A DNA stretch of 64,000 nt from NCBI RefSeq assembly GCF_000196135.1, contig NC_005090.1, positions 320,001 to 384,000 of the forward strand, read 5' to 3'. This stretch comes from Wolinella succinogenes DSM 1740. Its GTDB lineage: Bacteria > Campylobacterota > Campylobacteria > Campylobacterales > Helicobacteraceae. The notes under the pieces were generated by a model. The model did not search any database, had not been told where the DNA came from, and worked only from the letters and a program-made list of their open reading frames with translations. Position 1 is the first letter of the stretch. Every line of letters starts with the position of its first letter. Positions 27,913 to 36,947 of the stretch are shown piece by piece. A program made the translations under genes and the position numbers.

Positions 27913-29208
27913 ATGTCTATTCGTCTTTTTTTTATTCTACTATTTTCACTACAAGGAATCGTAATGGCCGCCCAGTTGAGCGAGATTGAAGTCAAAGGGG
28001 TGAAGATTCCCCTCATCTATGAAAAAAGCACCCTGATGCCCGCCGTGAATCTCCAGATCGTGTTCACTCACGCAGGTTCGATCACTGATGAGATTCCCGG
28101 GCTCGCTTCACTTAGCGCGCGAATCTTTAATGAAGGCACCAAGACGCTTGGTTCGGTGGAGTTTGCCAAGGAGTTGGAGAATCGCGCTATCAGTCTTAGT
28201 GTGGGAAGCGGGAATGAGACGCTCGTCTTTGACATGAGTGCGCTAAAGAGCGAATACTTAGAGGGATTGAGACTCACTAGAGAGCTTTTAAGGCAGCCCA
28301 ATTTCACCAAAGAGGCGCTCTCCAAGGTCAAAACCGACATCAAGGCCTCGCTTTTGCGCAAAGAGAGTGACTTTGATTATGTAGCGCAGGTGGAGCTCCA
28401 TCGCCGTCTTTTTGAAGGAACCCCTTTGGAGTATCCCTCCATGGGAAATCGCGAGAGCATCGAGAAGATCACCCTTAAAGAGGTGGAGGAGTTTTGGAAA
28501 AAGCGAGGGGTTTTGCGCCGAGCGATCGTGCTTGTGGGGGGTGATGTGGAGCTAGAAGAGGTCAAAAAAGATCTCCTTTCGCTCCTCTCTGTGCTTCCTT
28601 TGGGTGAAGAGGGTGAGCTTGTTCGCTATGAAGCCAAAGGGGATTTGGAGGTGAAGAGTGTGATCAAAAACACCCAGCAAGCCTACATCTACTTTGGCTC
28701 TCCTTTTAGCGTGAAGAATCTTCGTGAAGATTCTTACAAGGCAAAAGTGGCGGCTTTTGTGCTAGGAAGCAGCGGATTTGGCAGCCGGATGATGGAGGAG
28801 ATTCGCGTCAAACGCGGGCTGGCCTACTCGGCTTATTGGAGAATCTCGCTCAGCAAAAGCGTCAACTACTCCCTTGGCTATCTTCAGACCAAACTAGAGA
28901 ATGAGCAACAGGCTATTGGCGTGGTGCGGGAGCTCATCGAGGAGTTCCTGCAAAAAGGAATCACCGAAAAAGAGTTAGAGGGAGCCAAGCAGTTCCTCTT
29001 GGGGAGTGAACCTTTGCGCAACGAAACCTTGAGTCAGCGCCTCAGCAGCGCCTTTAGCGCCTACTATCGAGGCTTGCCTCTTGATTTTGCCAAGGAGGAG
29101 CTCCATAAGATCGAGGCGCTCACGCTTGAAGAGATCAATGCCTACATCAAAGAGCATCAGGAGCTTTTGCAGCTCTCCTTTAGTGTGGTGACCGCCCCTA
29201 AAGAGTGA
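27913..29208 (+). CDS. M16-family peptidase-like periplasmic protein lacking the zinc motif
   Basis: A 431-residue secreted protein with a signal peptide (MSIRLFFILLFSLQGIVMAA). It has the two-lobed M16B (insulinase/PqqL) architecture, including PGLASLSARIFNEGTKTL, where active members have HXXEH. The zinc-binding His-His-Glu set is missing, so it is most likely the non-catalytic partner or a pseudo-enzyme. The C-terminal lobe retains RGLAYSAYWRIS, a conserved substrate-side motif. It follows mqnC by two bases, as in Helicobacter. Function unknown; a chaperone or partner role is inferred. Confidence 0.8.
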   Translation: MSIRLFFILLFSLQGIVMAAQLSEIEVKGVKIPLIYEKSTLMPAVNLQIVFTHAGSITDEIPGLASLSARIFNEGTKTLGSVEFAKELENRAISLSVGSGNETLVFDMSALKSEYLEGLRLTRELLRQPNFTKEALSKVKTDIKASLLRKESDFDYVAQVELHRRLFEGTPLEYPSMGNRESIEKITLKEVEEFWKKRGVLRRAIVLVGGDVELEEVKKDLLSLLSVLPLGEEGELVRYEAKGDLEVKSVIKNTQQAYIYFGSPFSVKNLREDSYKAKVAAFVLGSSGFGSRMMEEIRVKRGLAYSAYWRISLSKSVNYSLGYLQTKLENEQQAIGVVRELIEEFLQKGITEKELEGAKQFLLGSEPLRNETLSQRLSSAFSAYYRGLPLDFAKEELHKIEALTLEEINAYIKEHQELLQLSFSVVTAPKE

Positions 29209-31025
29209 TGGAGCCAAGCGACCTCCTCAAACTATCCAAGCTTCACTGCAAAGACGCGCTCGATTTCGCACTCCTAGCTCCCAAGGGCTATGAGGATAGG
29301 CGCCCCTCAAGCGAGCTTGTGAGTGGAGCGGAGGGGGTGGTGGAGATAGAGACGCTGGAGTTTTCCCTGCAAAAAGGTCGGGCTAGGGGGCTGGCTTGGC
29401 TGGAGCGATTTAAAGAGCGGGCGGAGCTAATCATTTTTCACCCTTCAAAATATCATCACGCTCTCTTTGCCCCCAAAGAGCGATTCTTCGTGAAGGCGAA
29501 GGTGGAGCGGCGCTTTGGAAAACTCATCCTTATTCAACCCCAAAAGCTCGCTAAAATCGGAGAGATTCTTCCTAAATTTTCCACCAAGGTGTTCAAAAAT
29601 CAGACTCTTATAGAACTCGCCTCTAGGGTGTTGAGCAAGGAGAGTCTCATCGCTTTAGGGATTCCCGCTTTGTATGCTTCACGGCTTTGTGAGCTTTTTT
29701 TCCCTGATGACTCTTTTTTGAGGCGTTACCAGCAAGAGAGAGGAATTCCAAAAGAGCATCAAGAGGCGCTCAAGTTTGCGGAAATCTTCCGCCATCTTCG
29801 AGCACTCGTGGGGAAAAAGCGCTCCTTTGAGGCACTTTGTCGTTGCCAAAACGCTCCTTGGCCTTTTGTGGATTCCCTCCCTTTTCCTCTCACATCGGGT
29901 CAAAAAGAGGCGATTGGAGCGATTTGGCGCGACCTCTCTTCCTCCAAGGCGGCACGGCGAATCATCATGGGAGATGTGGGGTGCGGGAAGACTCTAGTGA
30001 TCTTAGCGGCTGCCTACATGGCCTATCCAAAACAGGCGGTTTTGATGGCGCCCACGACGATTCTAGCGGAGCAGCTCTATGCGGAGGCGAAGCGTTTTTT
30101 GCCCGCTCATTTTAAGATTGCGCTGGTGATGCAGGAGAGATCAAGCGATTCTTTGGAGGCGAATCTGCTCATTGGGACGCACGCCCTTTTGTATCGAAAG
30201 CTCGATCAAGCGGCTTTAGTGATGATTGATGAGCAGCATCGATTCGGCACGGCGCAGAGAAGTACGCTAGAGCGCTCTCTTTCCGATGAGAGAGGGCATC
30301 GACCTCATGTTTTGCAGTTTTCAGCAACCCCTATCCCTAGGACGCTGGCCATGATTGAATCCAATCTCATTGATTTCACCTTTATTCGCGACATCCCCTT
30401 CCCCAAGGATATCACCACCCGCGTGATTGCAAAAGGCGATTTTCCTGCGCTTTTGAGCCATCTTGCTCAAGAGATCGCACAGGGGAAGCAGGCGGCGATT
30501 ATCTATCCTTTGGTGGAGGAGAGTGAGAATCTTGACTATCTTTCGCTCAAAGAGGGCGAAGCCTTTTGGCGAAAACGCTTTGAGGGGGTCTATGTGACTC
30601 ATGGGAAGGATAGGGAAAAAGAGGCCGTTTTGGAGGAGTTTAGAGAGAAGGGGAAGATTCTCCTAGCCACCACAGTGGTGGAGGTGGGAATCTCGCTCCC
30701 CAAGCTCTCCACGATCGTGATTGTGGGAGCGGAGAGATTAGGGCTTGCCACGCTTCATCAGCTCCGCGGGAGGGTGAGTCGCAACGGACTCAAAGGTTAC
30801 TGTTTTTTATACACCCATCATAAAGCCTCCAAGCGACTCGATGATTTTGCCTCCACGCTAGATGGCTTTGAAATCGCCGAGCTTGACCTCAAATATCGCC
30901 AAGGAGGTGATCTCGTGGGGGGTGGACGGCAGAGCGGAGAGTCGTTTACCTATTTTGATCCAAGCTGTGATCAGGAGCTATTGCAAGAGGCGCAAGCGAT
31001 TTTAAATGCACAGGTCAAAAGATAG
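29208..31025 (+). CDS. recG: ATP-dependent DNA helicase RecG
   Basis: Branch-migration helicase for stalled forks. The helicase core shows motif I MGDVGCGKTLVILAA, Ia APTTILAEQ, II IDEQHRFG, III QFSATPIPRTLAM and VI LHQLRGRVSRN. The N-terminal wedge domain is shorter than in E. coli; 605 residues versus about 690, as usual in epsilonproteobacteria. Start ATG 29208 overlaps the preceding stop (TGATG). GTG 29205 directly before it is also possible. Confidence 0.93.
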   Translation: MEPSDLLKLSKLHCKDALDFALLAPKGYEDRRPSSELVSGAEGVVEIETLEFSLQKGRARGLAWLERFKERAELIIFHPSKYHHALFAPKERFFVKAKVERRFGKLILIQPQKLAKIGEILPKFSTKVFKNQTLIELASRVLSKESLIALGIPALYASRLCELFFPDDSFLRRYQQERGIPKEHQEALKFAEIFRHLRALVGKKRSFEALCRCQNAPWPFVDSLPFPLTSGQKEAIGAIWRDLSSSKAARRIIMGDVGCGKTLVILAAAYMAYPKQAVLMAPTTILAEQLYAEAKRFLPAHFKIALVMQERSSDSLEANLLIGTHALLYRKLDQAALVMIDEQHRFGTAQRSTLERSLSDERGHRPHVLQFSATPIPRTLAMIESNLIDFTFIRDIPFPKDITTRVIAKGDFPALLSHLAQEIAQGKQAAIIYPLVEESENLDYLSLKEGEAFWRKRFEGVYVTHGKDREKEAVLEEFREKGKILLATTVVEVGISLPKLSTIVIVGAERLGLATLHQLRGRVSRNGLKGYCFLYTHHKASKRLDDFASTLDGFEIAELDLKYRQGGDLVGGGRQSGESFTYFDPSCDQELLQEAQAILNAQVKR

Positions 31026-31079
31026 CGAGTTAAAAAAGTGCAGTGGCGATATAGGCGTCAAAGTTAAACAATAAACCGT

Positions 31080-31085
31080 TATAAT
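31080..31085 (+). promoter_or_regulatory. -10 box of the dnaB promoter
   Basis: TATAAT, 43 bases before the dnaB ATG, in a 103-base AT-rich gap after recG. Confidence 0.55.
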
Positions 31086-31128
31086 CTCCGATACAGCAGA
31101 GCCAAATAGCAACGGAGAGCCTAAAGAG

Positions 31129-32550
31129 ATGCAAGAATACGGAATCCAAATCGAACGATCGGTGCTAAGCTCCATCCTCTTTGACCCGAGTCGATTCGAA
31201 GAGATTAGCACTAAAATCGATTCTAAAGACTTCTCTTATCTCCCCCATCGTCATATTTTTGAGGCACTCAAAGAGCTTCATCGACTCGACCTTCCGCTAG
31301 ATGAAGAGTTCATTGTCAAAAAAGAGACGCCTGAGCGTCCGATTGACCGAGAAGAGCTCCTCTATATTTTAGGCACCAATCCTATCTCTAGTATTGAGGC
31401 CTATGTCAACGAGATCAAAGATCGCTCCATCAAGCGTGAGCTCCACCGCCTTGCTAACACGATTCGCGAATATAGCCAAAAGGAAGAGCTAGAATCAGAG
31501 CAGATTCTTGACCACCTAGAGAGCGAGCTCTATAAAATCTCTCAAGACAACGAGAATCGTGACTTCAAAGAGGCCAAAGAGGTGACGCTCGCCACGCTAG
31601 AGCACATCAAAAAGATGAAAGAGCGGGGCAATACGATTCTCATCGGGGTGGATACAGGCTTTAAAGAGCTCAATAAAATGACCACGGGTTTTGGCCATGG
31701 AGATCTAGTCATTGTCGCAGCACGCCCAGCGATGGGCAAAACCACCTTTGTTCTCAATATGGCGCAAAAAGCGCTGGACACAGGCAAAGGAGTGGCGATC
31801 TTTTCTTTGGAGATGCCCGCTGAACAGCTGATGCTACGGATGCTTTCAGCCAAAACCTCCATTTCACTTCAAAATCTTCGGGTGGGGAATCTCCAAGACG
31901 AGGAGTGGGAGCGGCTCTCAAGGGCGAGTGATGAGATGGCTAAAAAACCTCTTTTTGTCGATGATAACAGCAGTCTCACGATTAACCAGCTTCGCTCCAA
32001 GCTTCGCAAGCTCAAATCGCGTCACCCTGAAGTGGGAATGGCGATTATTGACTACCTTCAGCTCATGAGCGGGACAGGAAGCCGTGATCGACACTTGGAG
32101 GTGAGCGAGATTAGCCGAGGGCTCAAGATGCTTGCTAGGGAGCTTGAGATTCCTATTATTGCCCTCTCGCAGCTCAATCGGAGCCTGGAGAGTCGAAGCG
32201 ACCGAAGGCCAATGCTCTCCGACTTAAGAGAATCGGGCGCTATTGAACAGGACGCCGACATTATCCTTTTTGTCTATCGTGAGGCGGTTTACAAAATGAA
32301 AGATGAGAAAGAGAAAGAGGAGCAGGCCAAGAAAGAGGGCAAAGAGTATCGAAGCAACTTCGTGAATAAAAACGAAGAGGAGGCGGAGATCATCATTGGC
32401 AAGCAACGAAACGGCCCTATTGGAACCGTGAAGCTCATATTCCACAAGCACTGCACGCGATTTGTTGATTTTGATAAAGAGGTGGAGATTGTCTTTGAAG
32501 AGGGAAAATTTGACACCAATGAGGCAAAGATCGAGATGGCCAGCATCTGA
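31129..32550 (+). CDS. dnaB: replicative DNA helicase DnaB
   Basis: Hexameric helicase that opens the replication fork. N-terminal domain (about 1-140), then the RecA-like motor with Walker A ARPAMGKTTFVLN (about residue 200) and Walker B MAIIDYLQLM, followed by the DnaB motif LSQLNRSLESR and the arginine-finger region. 473 residues. A lysine/glutamate-rich insert (about 385-410) lies near the C terminus. The 3' end overlaps comEC by 32 bases, an arrangement also seen in Helicobacter. Confidence 0.96.
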   Translation: MQEYGIQIERSVLSSILFDPSRFEEISTKIDSKDFSYLPHRHIFEALKELHRLDLPLDEEFIVKKETPERPIDREELLYILGTNPISSIEAYVNEIKDRSIKRELHRLANTIREYSQKEELESEQILDHLESELYKISQDNENRDFKEAKEVTLATLEHIKKMKERGNTILIGVDTGFKELNKMTTGFGHGDLVIVAARPAMGKTTFVLNMAQKALDTGKGVAIFSLEMPAEQLMLRMLSAKTSISLQNLRVGNLQDEEWERLSRASDEMAKKPLFVDDNSSLTINQLRSKLRKLKSRHPEVGMAIIDYLQLMSGTGSRDRHLEVSEISRGLKMLARELEIPIIALSQLNRSLESRSDRRPMLSDLRESGAIEQDADIILFVYREAVYKMKDEKEKEEQAKKEGKEYRSNFVNKNEEEAEIIIGKQRNGPIGTVKLIFHKHCTRFVDFDKEVEIVFEEGKFDTNEAKIEMASI

Positions 32551-33805
32551 GATCACCCTTTTAGATTCCCCAAAGGAGTGGGCAGGATTGCTTTTGGTGG
32601 CTCTTTTGGTGGGGCTTCTCTCTTGGGGTTTTGAATATCATGCCTTTAAAAAGCTAAGAGAAGAGCCAAAGAATCGCCTCCAAGCCCAAGTGCTCCTGCA
32701 ATACACTAAAAAAGATGAGAAGGGCGAGCGAATCGTGCTCAAACTTCGCACCCAAGAGGGAGTGCAGTTTTACACCACCACCAAAGAGCCTCTGCAAGAT
32801 CTTACTTTTCGCTATGTTTCACTCACGATTCTTCCTCAAAAGATCACCTTTTTGGACTATCTTAAAGGCTTTTATGCCCCCTCGTATTGGATCATCTTGC
32901 GCCCTGAGCGTGACTTTAGAGGGCCTTTGAGGGCGTGGATAGAGGGGCAGCATAAAGAGGCGCTCGCCGGGAGCCTCTATCGCACCCTCTTTTTGGCCGA
33001 TCCTTTGGAGAAGTCACTTCGAGAGGGGGCGTCAAGGCTTGGAATCTCGCATCTTTTAGCCATTAGCGGATTTCATTTAGGGGTGCTCTCTGGAGTGCTT
33101 TGGGGAATCTTTTGGTTTCCCTATCGCTTTTTGCAGAGACGATTCTTTCCCTATCGAAACGCTTTTTATGATCTAGGCGCGCTCACGCTTCTTTGTATGT
33201 TTGGCTATCTCCTTTTGCTTGGGGGCTCGCCCTCTTTTTTGAGAGCATTGGCGATGGGGGTTTGGGGCTATTTTTTGCTTCACAGGGGGGTGAAGATTCT
33301 CTCTTTTAGCTCGCTTTTGGCGGTGGGAATCATGCTTGTAGCCCTTTTCCCAAGACTTCTTTTTTCTGTTGGATTTTTCCTCTCGATGATGGGTGTTTTT
33401 CTCATCTTTCTCCATTTGCGGCACACAGCCCATCTCAAAGGATGGGTCAATTTTATTTTGTTGAATCTCTGCCTCTATTTTTGGATGCTCATCCCTGTGC
33501 ACTCTATTTTTGAGACCTTTTCGCCCTATCAGCTCTTCTCGCCACTCCTTACGATGCTCTTCACTCTTTTTTATCCCCTCGCCCTTTTTTTGCATCTTGT
33601 CGGCGGAGGAGGCATGGGGGATGATTGGGTGCTCTTTGGGTTGCTTGGGGGTTATGAGAGCATAAGCGTGCGCGCTACTTGGCCATGGATGGCTGGCTAT
33701 GGAATCCTTGCGCTCTTGGCGATGCGCTACCTTTGGGCGTATGTGGGCTTTGGGGCGCTCTGTATGAGCTTCTTTTTCTACGCTATTTATCTATTTTTGG
33801 GATGA
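32519..33805 (+). CDS. comEC: ComEC/Rec2-type competence membrane protein, short form
   Basis: Inner-membrane DNA channel for natural transformation. About ten hydrophobic segments; the competence domain motif LGISHLLAISGFHLGVLSGVL around residue 175 is diagnostic. The C-terminal metallo-beta-lactamase domain of the long forms is absent, as in Helicobacter ComE3. 428 residues from ATG 32519 (upstream frame to 32462 lies inside dnaB). The N-terminal OB-like periplasmic region (about 50-130) is present. Confidence 0.85.
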   Translation: MRQRSRWPASEITLLDSPKEWAGLLLVALLVGLLSWGFEYHAFKKLREEPKNRLQAQVLLQYTKKDEKGERIVLKLRTQEGVQFYTTTKEPLQDLTFRYVSLTILPQKITFLDYLKGFYAPSYWIILRPERDFRGPLRAWIEGQHKEALAGSLYRTLFLADPLEKSLREGASRLGISHLLAISGFHLGVLSGVLWGIFWFPYRFLQRRFFPYRNAFYDLGALTLLCMFGYLLLLGGSPSFLRALAMGVWGYFLLHRGVKILSFSSLLAVGIMLVALFPRLLFSVGFFLSMMGVFLIFLHLRHTAHLKGWVNFILLNLCLYFWMLIPVHSIFETFSPYQLFSPLLTMLFTLFYPLALFLHLVGGGGMGDDWVLFGLLGGYESISVRATWPWMAGYGILALLAMRYLWAYVGFGALCMSFFFYAIYLFLG

Positions 33806-33857
33806 TATAAGATAAGATAAATATAAAATGATATCTCAGAGTGTTAAGGAGTGAGGG

Positions 33858-34400
33858 ATGGAGGATATTTTTCGGCGTATTAGCAAGGGATTGCTCACGA
33901 TTCTTCCTTTTGTGATTCTGGTTTGGATATTCTCTTTTGTCTATAAAATGTTGGCGGGGATCTTCTTCTATCTCTTTGGAATGACGGATAGCAACCTCTT
34001 TGCCACGCTCTTTATCATGTTCTGTTCGCTTGTGATTCTCTTTTATATTGGCTTTTTGGTGGAGAAGAATCGGGAGTTTTTGCTTTTGAAGTTCACTGAA
34101 TTGGTCATTGAACGTATCCCCGTGGTCAAAGGGGTCTATGCGACGGTTAAAGATTTGATCAAAATCTTCTCTGGCGGCGACAAAGAGAACTACCTAGGCG
34201 TGGCCTATGTTGCCTTTGGGGGGAGCAAGCTGATTGGCTTTATCACCAAAGAGGAGGAGGATGGCTATTGGATATTTGTGCCCACTACGCCCAACCCCAC
34301 CACGGGACTCCTGCTCAAGATCAAAAAAGAGGAGGTTGAACTCTCGAACATGAGCATCTCCGATGGCTTTAAAAAGATCATCTCCTTGGGGGTCAAGTAG
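33858..34400 (+). CDS. DUF502 membrane protein
   Basis: A 180-residue protein with two N-terminal transmembrane helices (about 12-35 and 50-70) and the DUF502 hallmark RIPVVKGVYATVKDLI, followed by a soluble domain with FVPTTPNPTTG. The family is widespread but has no established function. Four bases separate it from the prenyltransferase gene, so it is likely co-transcribed. Confidence 0.8.
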   Translation: MEDIFRRISKGLLTILPFVILVWIFSFVYKMLAGIFFYLFGMTDSNLFATLFIMFCSLVILFYIGFLVEKNREFLLLKFTELVIERIPVVKGVYATVKDLIKIFSGGDKENYLGVAYVAFGGSKLIGFITKEEEDGYWIFVPTTPNPTTGLLLKIKKEEVELSNMSISDGFKKIISLGVK

Positions 34401-34403
34401 GTC

Positions 34404-35267
34404 ATGAACTTCTCTAAGGTGCTTCAGACGCTAAAAAATTTCAATGAGCTGGTGATGTTCCAGCATACGATCTTCTCGCTTCCCTTTATTTTTATTGCCA
34501 TGATCACAGCTGCAGGCGGGTGGTTTGGCTGGAAGCTACTCCTTCTTGGCCTAGGGGCAGCGGTGAGCGCGAGGAACTTCGCCATGGCGTTTAATCGATG
34601 GTGTGATCGAGATATTGACGCCAAAAATCCTCGAACTGCCTCTAGACCTAGCGTGGATGGACGCGTAGGGGGAGGCAAGATGGTGCTTTTTATTTTGGGT
34701 AATGGAGCGCTATTTGTGGGGGTCGCCTATCTCATTAATGATCTCGCCTTCAAGCTCTCTCTGCCTATTTTGGGTATCTTGGCACTCTATTCGGTGATGA
34801 AACGATTCTCCTTTTTGGCGCATCTCATCCTAGGGCTCTCCCTAGCGCTCGCTCCTATCGCGGGAGTGATCGCGGTGAGCGAGAGCGTGCCTCTTTGGTC
34901 GCTCTTTCTCTCTTTGGGTGTGCTCTTTTGGGTGGCAGGCTTTGATGTGCTCTACTCCTTGCAGGATATAGAATTTGACAAAAACGAGGGGTTGCACTCT
35001 ATTCCCTCGCGCTTTGGCGAAAAAAAAGCGATTCTTCTCTCTAGAATCTTTCATCTGTTCACGCTCTTTTTCTGGTTCCTCTTTGTCATCTTTGCCCCTT
35101 TAGGGCAGATCATGCTTTTTGCATGGGCCTTCTGTGTCATGATGCTTGGGTATGAGCATTACTTGGTGAGTCAGGATTTTAGGAATATTCCCAAGGCCTT
35201 CTTCACTGTCAATGGCTATCTTGGAATCGTCTTTTTAACCTTTTGTATTGCGGATAGAGCGCTATGA
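34404..35267 (+). CDS. mqnP: UbiA-family prenyltransferase, MqnP-like
   Basis: An integral membrane prenyltransferase of 287 residues with seven to nine helices. The prenyl-diphosphate site NRWCDRDIDAKNPRTASRP (about residues 67-85) shows the NXXXDXXXD motif. The second site DVLYSLQDIEFDKNEGLHS fits DXXXD. In futalosine-pathway bacteria this protein (MqnP) prenylates the dihydroxynaphthoate-pathway intermediate; the older name is ubiA. Because mqnC is in the same window and ubiquinone genes are absent, MqnP is the better name. The end overlaps the next gene (ATGA). Confidence 0.8.
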   Translation: MNFSKVLQTLKNFNELVMFQHTIFSLPFIFIAMITAAGGWFGWKLLLLGLGAAVSARNFAMAFNRWCDRDIDAKNPRTASRPSVDGRVGGGKMVLFILGNGALFVGVAYLINDLAFKLSLPILGILALYSVMKRFSFLAHLILGLSLALAPIAGVIAVSESVPLWSLFLSLGVLFWVAGFDVLYSLQDIEFDKNEGLHSIPSRFGEKKAILLSRIFHLFTLFFWFLFVIFAPLGQIMLFAWAFCVMMLGYEHYLVSQDFRNIPKAFFTVNGYLGIVFLTFCIADRAL

Positions 35268-35786
35268 GTGACTGGGGGAGGGTGGTTCGCGTCCCTTTGA
35301 GCTTGGAGTGGGAGAGGGTTGAGGCGAGAGAGGGGGAGTTTGAGAGGGAATTCCTTTTGCTCTCCGACCTTGAAGATGATCCCGTGGGGCAGTGGGTGAA
35401 GATGGCCAAAGCCAAGGGAGAGGCAAAGTATAGTGATGAGCTTACACTAAAGCTTCTAGTGGCGCTTCATCAAAAGATTGACACGCTCACCAAATTGCTC
35501 CAAAATGAGAGCCGAGAGTATCCCGCGCTTGCCTTTAAAGGGGCGGTTGAATCGATAGGACATGGGGTAGTGGTGATGCAAGAATCGGTCTTTAAGAGCC
35601 AAGAGCTTTACTATGCCCGAATCAACCTCCCCGTTTTTCCTCAGAGAATCGTCCCCCCTTTTTTTAGAGGGGCTAGAGGAGAGGGCGGCAAAGCTAGTGA
35701 GAATCCACGACAAAGATCAGAAGGATTGGGACACCTATATCGCCTCTAGGGAGCGAGCGATGATTCGAGAGAGCAAAGGGGGATAA
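35264..35786 (+). pseudogene. PilZ-like protein interrupted by a +1 frameshift in a C6T7 tract
   Basis: The frame from ATG 35264 runs to a stop at 35749 with an arginine-rich, low-quality tail. If one base is skipped in CCCCCCTTTTTTT (35653-35665), the frame continues with LEERAAKLVRIHDKDQKDW, then DTYIASRERAMIRES, and stops at 35786. The next gene starts at the very next base. That tail is like the end of PilZ cyclic-di-GMP-binding domains. The middle part AVESIGHGVVVMQE also fits PilZ, although the RXXXR motif is not obvious. The intact form would be about 173 residues. The break could be a mutation, phase variation, or a sequencing error. PilZ assignment is tentative. Confidence 0.7.
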
Positions 35787-36302
35787 ATGCTAGAGGGAAG
35801 TATGACATGGATCATGGCGGGCGGTGGAGCGCTCTTTTTACTCTTGCTTTTGGCCTACCTCTATCTCAAGGAGATGGAGACCAACAAGCGGCTTCGCCAC
35901 TTTGAAAAGTCGATTGAAGAGCTCAATAAGCAGCTCTATAAGCTCCAAAAAAAGATCAAAGAGGATGAGGTGGAGAGCGAGTTCTCTAGCTCCGCGCTGA
36001 GCCACTCCCTGCGCCAAGAGGTGAAAGAGGCGGTGAATAATGCCGCGGCTGGAATCTATCAGAGTGTTGAGAGGGTCGAGGCGCTCTGGATGGAGCATCG
36101 AGACAGGGTGGACGAGAAGATCGTGATGCTAGAGGAGAGGGTCAAAGAGATGGGCTATTTCCCCACCAGCCCCAATGGAGTGGATGAGGCGCGAATCCTT
36201 AGCATGTTCAAGGATGGATGGAGTATCGATTCTATCGCCAAAGAGCTCCGCATTGGCAAGGGAGAGGTGGAGTTCACCCTCAAGCTCGCTAATATTGAGT
36301 GA
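35787..36302 (+). CDS. membrane-anchored coiled-coil protein with a C-terminal helix-turn-helix-like segment
   Basis: A 171-residue protein. One transmembrane helix (about 9-28), a long coiled coil (about 30-60, ETNKRLRHFEKSIEELNKQL), then another helical stretch. The end, ILSMFKDGWSIDSIAKELRI followed by GKGEVEFTLKLA, looks like a small helix-turn-helix. This layout is similar to DUF2802/DUF6115 proteins found beside motility or signalling genes. It directly abuts the PilZ-like gene. Function unknown. Confidence 0.65.
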   Translation: MLEGSMTWIMAGGGALFLLLLLAYLYLKEMETNKRLRHFEKSIEELNKQLYKLQKKIKEDEVESEFSSSALSHSLRQEVKEAVNNAAAGIYQSVERVEALWMEHRDRVDEKIVMLEERVKEMGYFPTSPNGVDEARILSMFKDGWSIDSIAKELRIGKGEVEFTLKLANIE

Positions 36303-36326
36303 GTGGATTTTTAGGCTCATTTTGGG

Positions 36327-36401
36327 TATATTTCCGCCCCTAAAAGGGCTCGAAAGTCGATTTTAAAACTTTGGAGCTCCCTGGAATCAAAGGAGATATT
36401 T
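36327..36401 (+). promoter_or_regulatory. probable promoter and short leader of the yhhQ-like gene
   Basis: TATATT at 36327-36332 is a plausible -10 box, followed by a leader of about 65 bases with a weak hairpin (GCCC 36336-36339 / GGGC 36346-36349) and a palindrome GGAGCTCC at about 36374-36381. AAGGAG at 36390-36395 is the ribosome-binding site for the TTG start at 36402. I looked for a preQ1 riboswitch fold and could not draw one. Confidence 0.35.
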
Positions 36402-36947
36402 TTGAGTTCTAAGAGTTTTTACTTCTCATCGATTCTTTTTGCTGCATTAATTGTGCTCTCTAACTTCACCGTCCAATACTCCATTAATGACTATTTGACC
36501 TACGGAGCCCTCACCTATCCCTTCACCTTTTTGCTTGCGGATGTGCTCTCGGAGCGTTACGCCAAAGAGGAGGTGCTCAAAGTGGTGCGACTGGGAATCG
36601 TGCTCGCCTTTGTCCCCTCGCTCTTGGCATCGGATTGGAGAATTGCTTTGGCTTCGGTGGGTGCCTTTTTTATTGCTCAGCCCCTAGATGTCTATCTTTT
36701 TTACTATCTCAAAGAGAAATTTCCTAAGCTTTGGTGGTTGCGCAATAATGGAAGCACTATGCTTTCTCAGTGGGTGGACACAATGATCTTTTTCCATGTG
36801 GCATTCTTATTTGTCATGCCTTGGCCTAATGTGATCATGTTGGCCTTGGGGGATTATGCGATCAAGATTCTCCTCGCGCTTTTGGATACGCCCCTCTTCT
36901 ACCTTTTGGCGATTCGCGTGCAGAAGAGGCTTGGAATTAAGCGCTAG
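36402..36947 (+). CDS. queuosine precursor transporter, YhhQ/VUT family
   Basis: A 181-residue membrane protein with about six helices. Motifs NFTVQYSINDYLTYGALTYP and FLLADVLSERYAKE, and later NNGSTMLSQWVDTMIF, are typical of the YhhQ (vitamin uptake transporter) family, which imports queuosine precursors. TTG start with AAGGAG six bases ahead. No queuosine genes are nearby. The 3' end overlaps a convergent gene by 11 bases. Confidence 0.85.
   Translation: MSSKSFYFSSILFAALIVLSNFTVQYSINDYLTYGALTYPFTFLLADVLSERYAKEEVLKVVRLGIVLAFVPSLLASDWRIALASVGAFFIAQPLDVYLFYYLKEKFPKLWWLRNNGSTMLSQWVDTMIFFHVAFLFVMPWPNVIMLALGDYAIKILLALLDTPLFYLLAIRVQKRLGIKR

Noticed and set aside
36333-36400. preQ1 riboswitch in front of the yhhQ-like gene
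   Set aside because: The transporter made it plausible, but I could not draw the preQ1-I or preQ1-II fold; only weak hairpins are present.
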